This document shows positions 5,286 to 5,335 of a DNA stretch of 5,335 bases, in pieces. Location of the stretch: NCBI GenBank assembly GCA_937899435.1, contig CALBQG010000120.1, forward strand, positions 1 to 5,335, given 5' to 3'. The translations under genes and the position numbers were made by a program. The first letter of the stretch is position 1, and each line of letters starts with the position of its first letter. The DNA is from UBA11540 sp003445125. GTDB lineage: Bacteria; Bacillota; Clostridia; Oscillospirales; Ruminococcaceae. Under the pieces are notes generated by a model, which saw nothing but the letters and a program-made list of their open reading frames with translations, made no database searches and was not told the DNA's origin.

Positions 5286-5335
5286 TTATATAAAAAATAC
5301 AGCGCGGCGTCATCAGAAAGGACGGGGAGTGACGT

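Noticed and set aside
5306..5335. Possible start of a next plus-strand gene (AAAGGA then GTG)
   Set aside because: Only a few bases remain before the window edge, so no coding signal can be judged.
1..5335. CRISPR arrays, tRNA or rRNA genes, terminal inverted repeats of an insertion sequence
   Set aside because: No regularly spaced repeats, tRNA-like cloverleaf sequence, rRNA-like conserved stretches or paired IS ends were seen by eye.

Overview
The window looks like a piece of a Bacillota genome, most likely an anaerobic gut-type clostridium. The support is GGAGG-type ribosome binding sites, consensus sigma-A promoters, and a resolvase-like tail of a kind common in Clostridia. This is inference; nothing here fixes the species.

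The core (859-5186) is one regulatory unit. Two tandem paralogues of the oleate hydratase / MCRA (myosin-cross-reactive antigen) flavoprotein family lie on the minus strand. The promoter-proximal copy spans 4423-2678 and the distal copy spans 2656-859, with 21 bases between them. A TetR-family regulator (4593-5186, plus strand) is divergently transcribed from the first copy. The 169-base intergenic region carries two near-consensus divergent promoters whose -10 boxes overlap inside the 10-bp palindrome TAGTATACTA. It also carries a 10-bp inverted repeat and a 7-bp direct repeat that are candidate operators. A rho-independent terminator closes the regulator gene (5243-5285). The simplest model is a fatty-acid-responsive TetR repressor controlling a two-hydratase operon that hydrates, and so detoxifies, unsaturated fatty acids.

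Neither hydratase reads through as given. The proximal copy has two breaks: an apparent 11-base loss at about 4222-4231, and one G missing from a G run at 3675-3678. The distal copy has one break, an apparent 8-base loss near 1936-1945. Everything else in both genes is open and strongly family-like. This means either recent inactivation of both paralogues or sequence/assembly errors. The two longer losses are not typical homopolymer errors.

The left end (1-858) has no intact normal-sized gene. It holds a minus-strand fragment resembling the C-terminal tail of a large serine recombinase (running off the left edge), short plus-strand coding remnants ending at 458 and 519, a plus-strand terminator (529-570), a 55-codon minus-strand ORF (804-637), and a strong hairpin (813-845) just after the distal hydratase stop. 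It reads as a decayed mobile-element border next to the hydratase operon.
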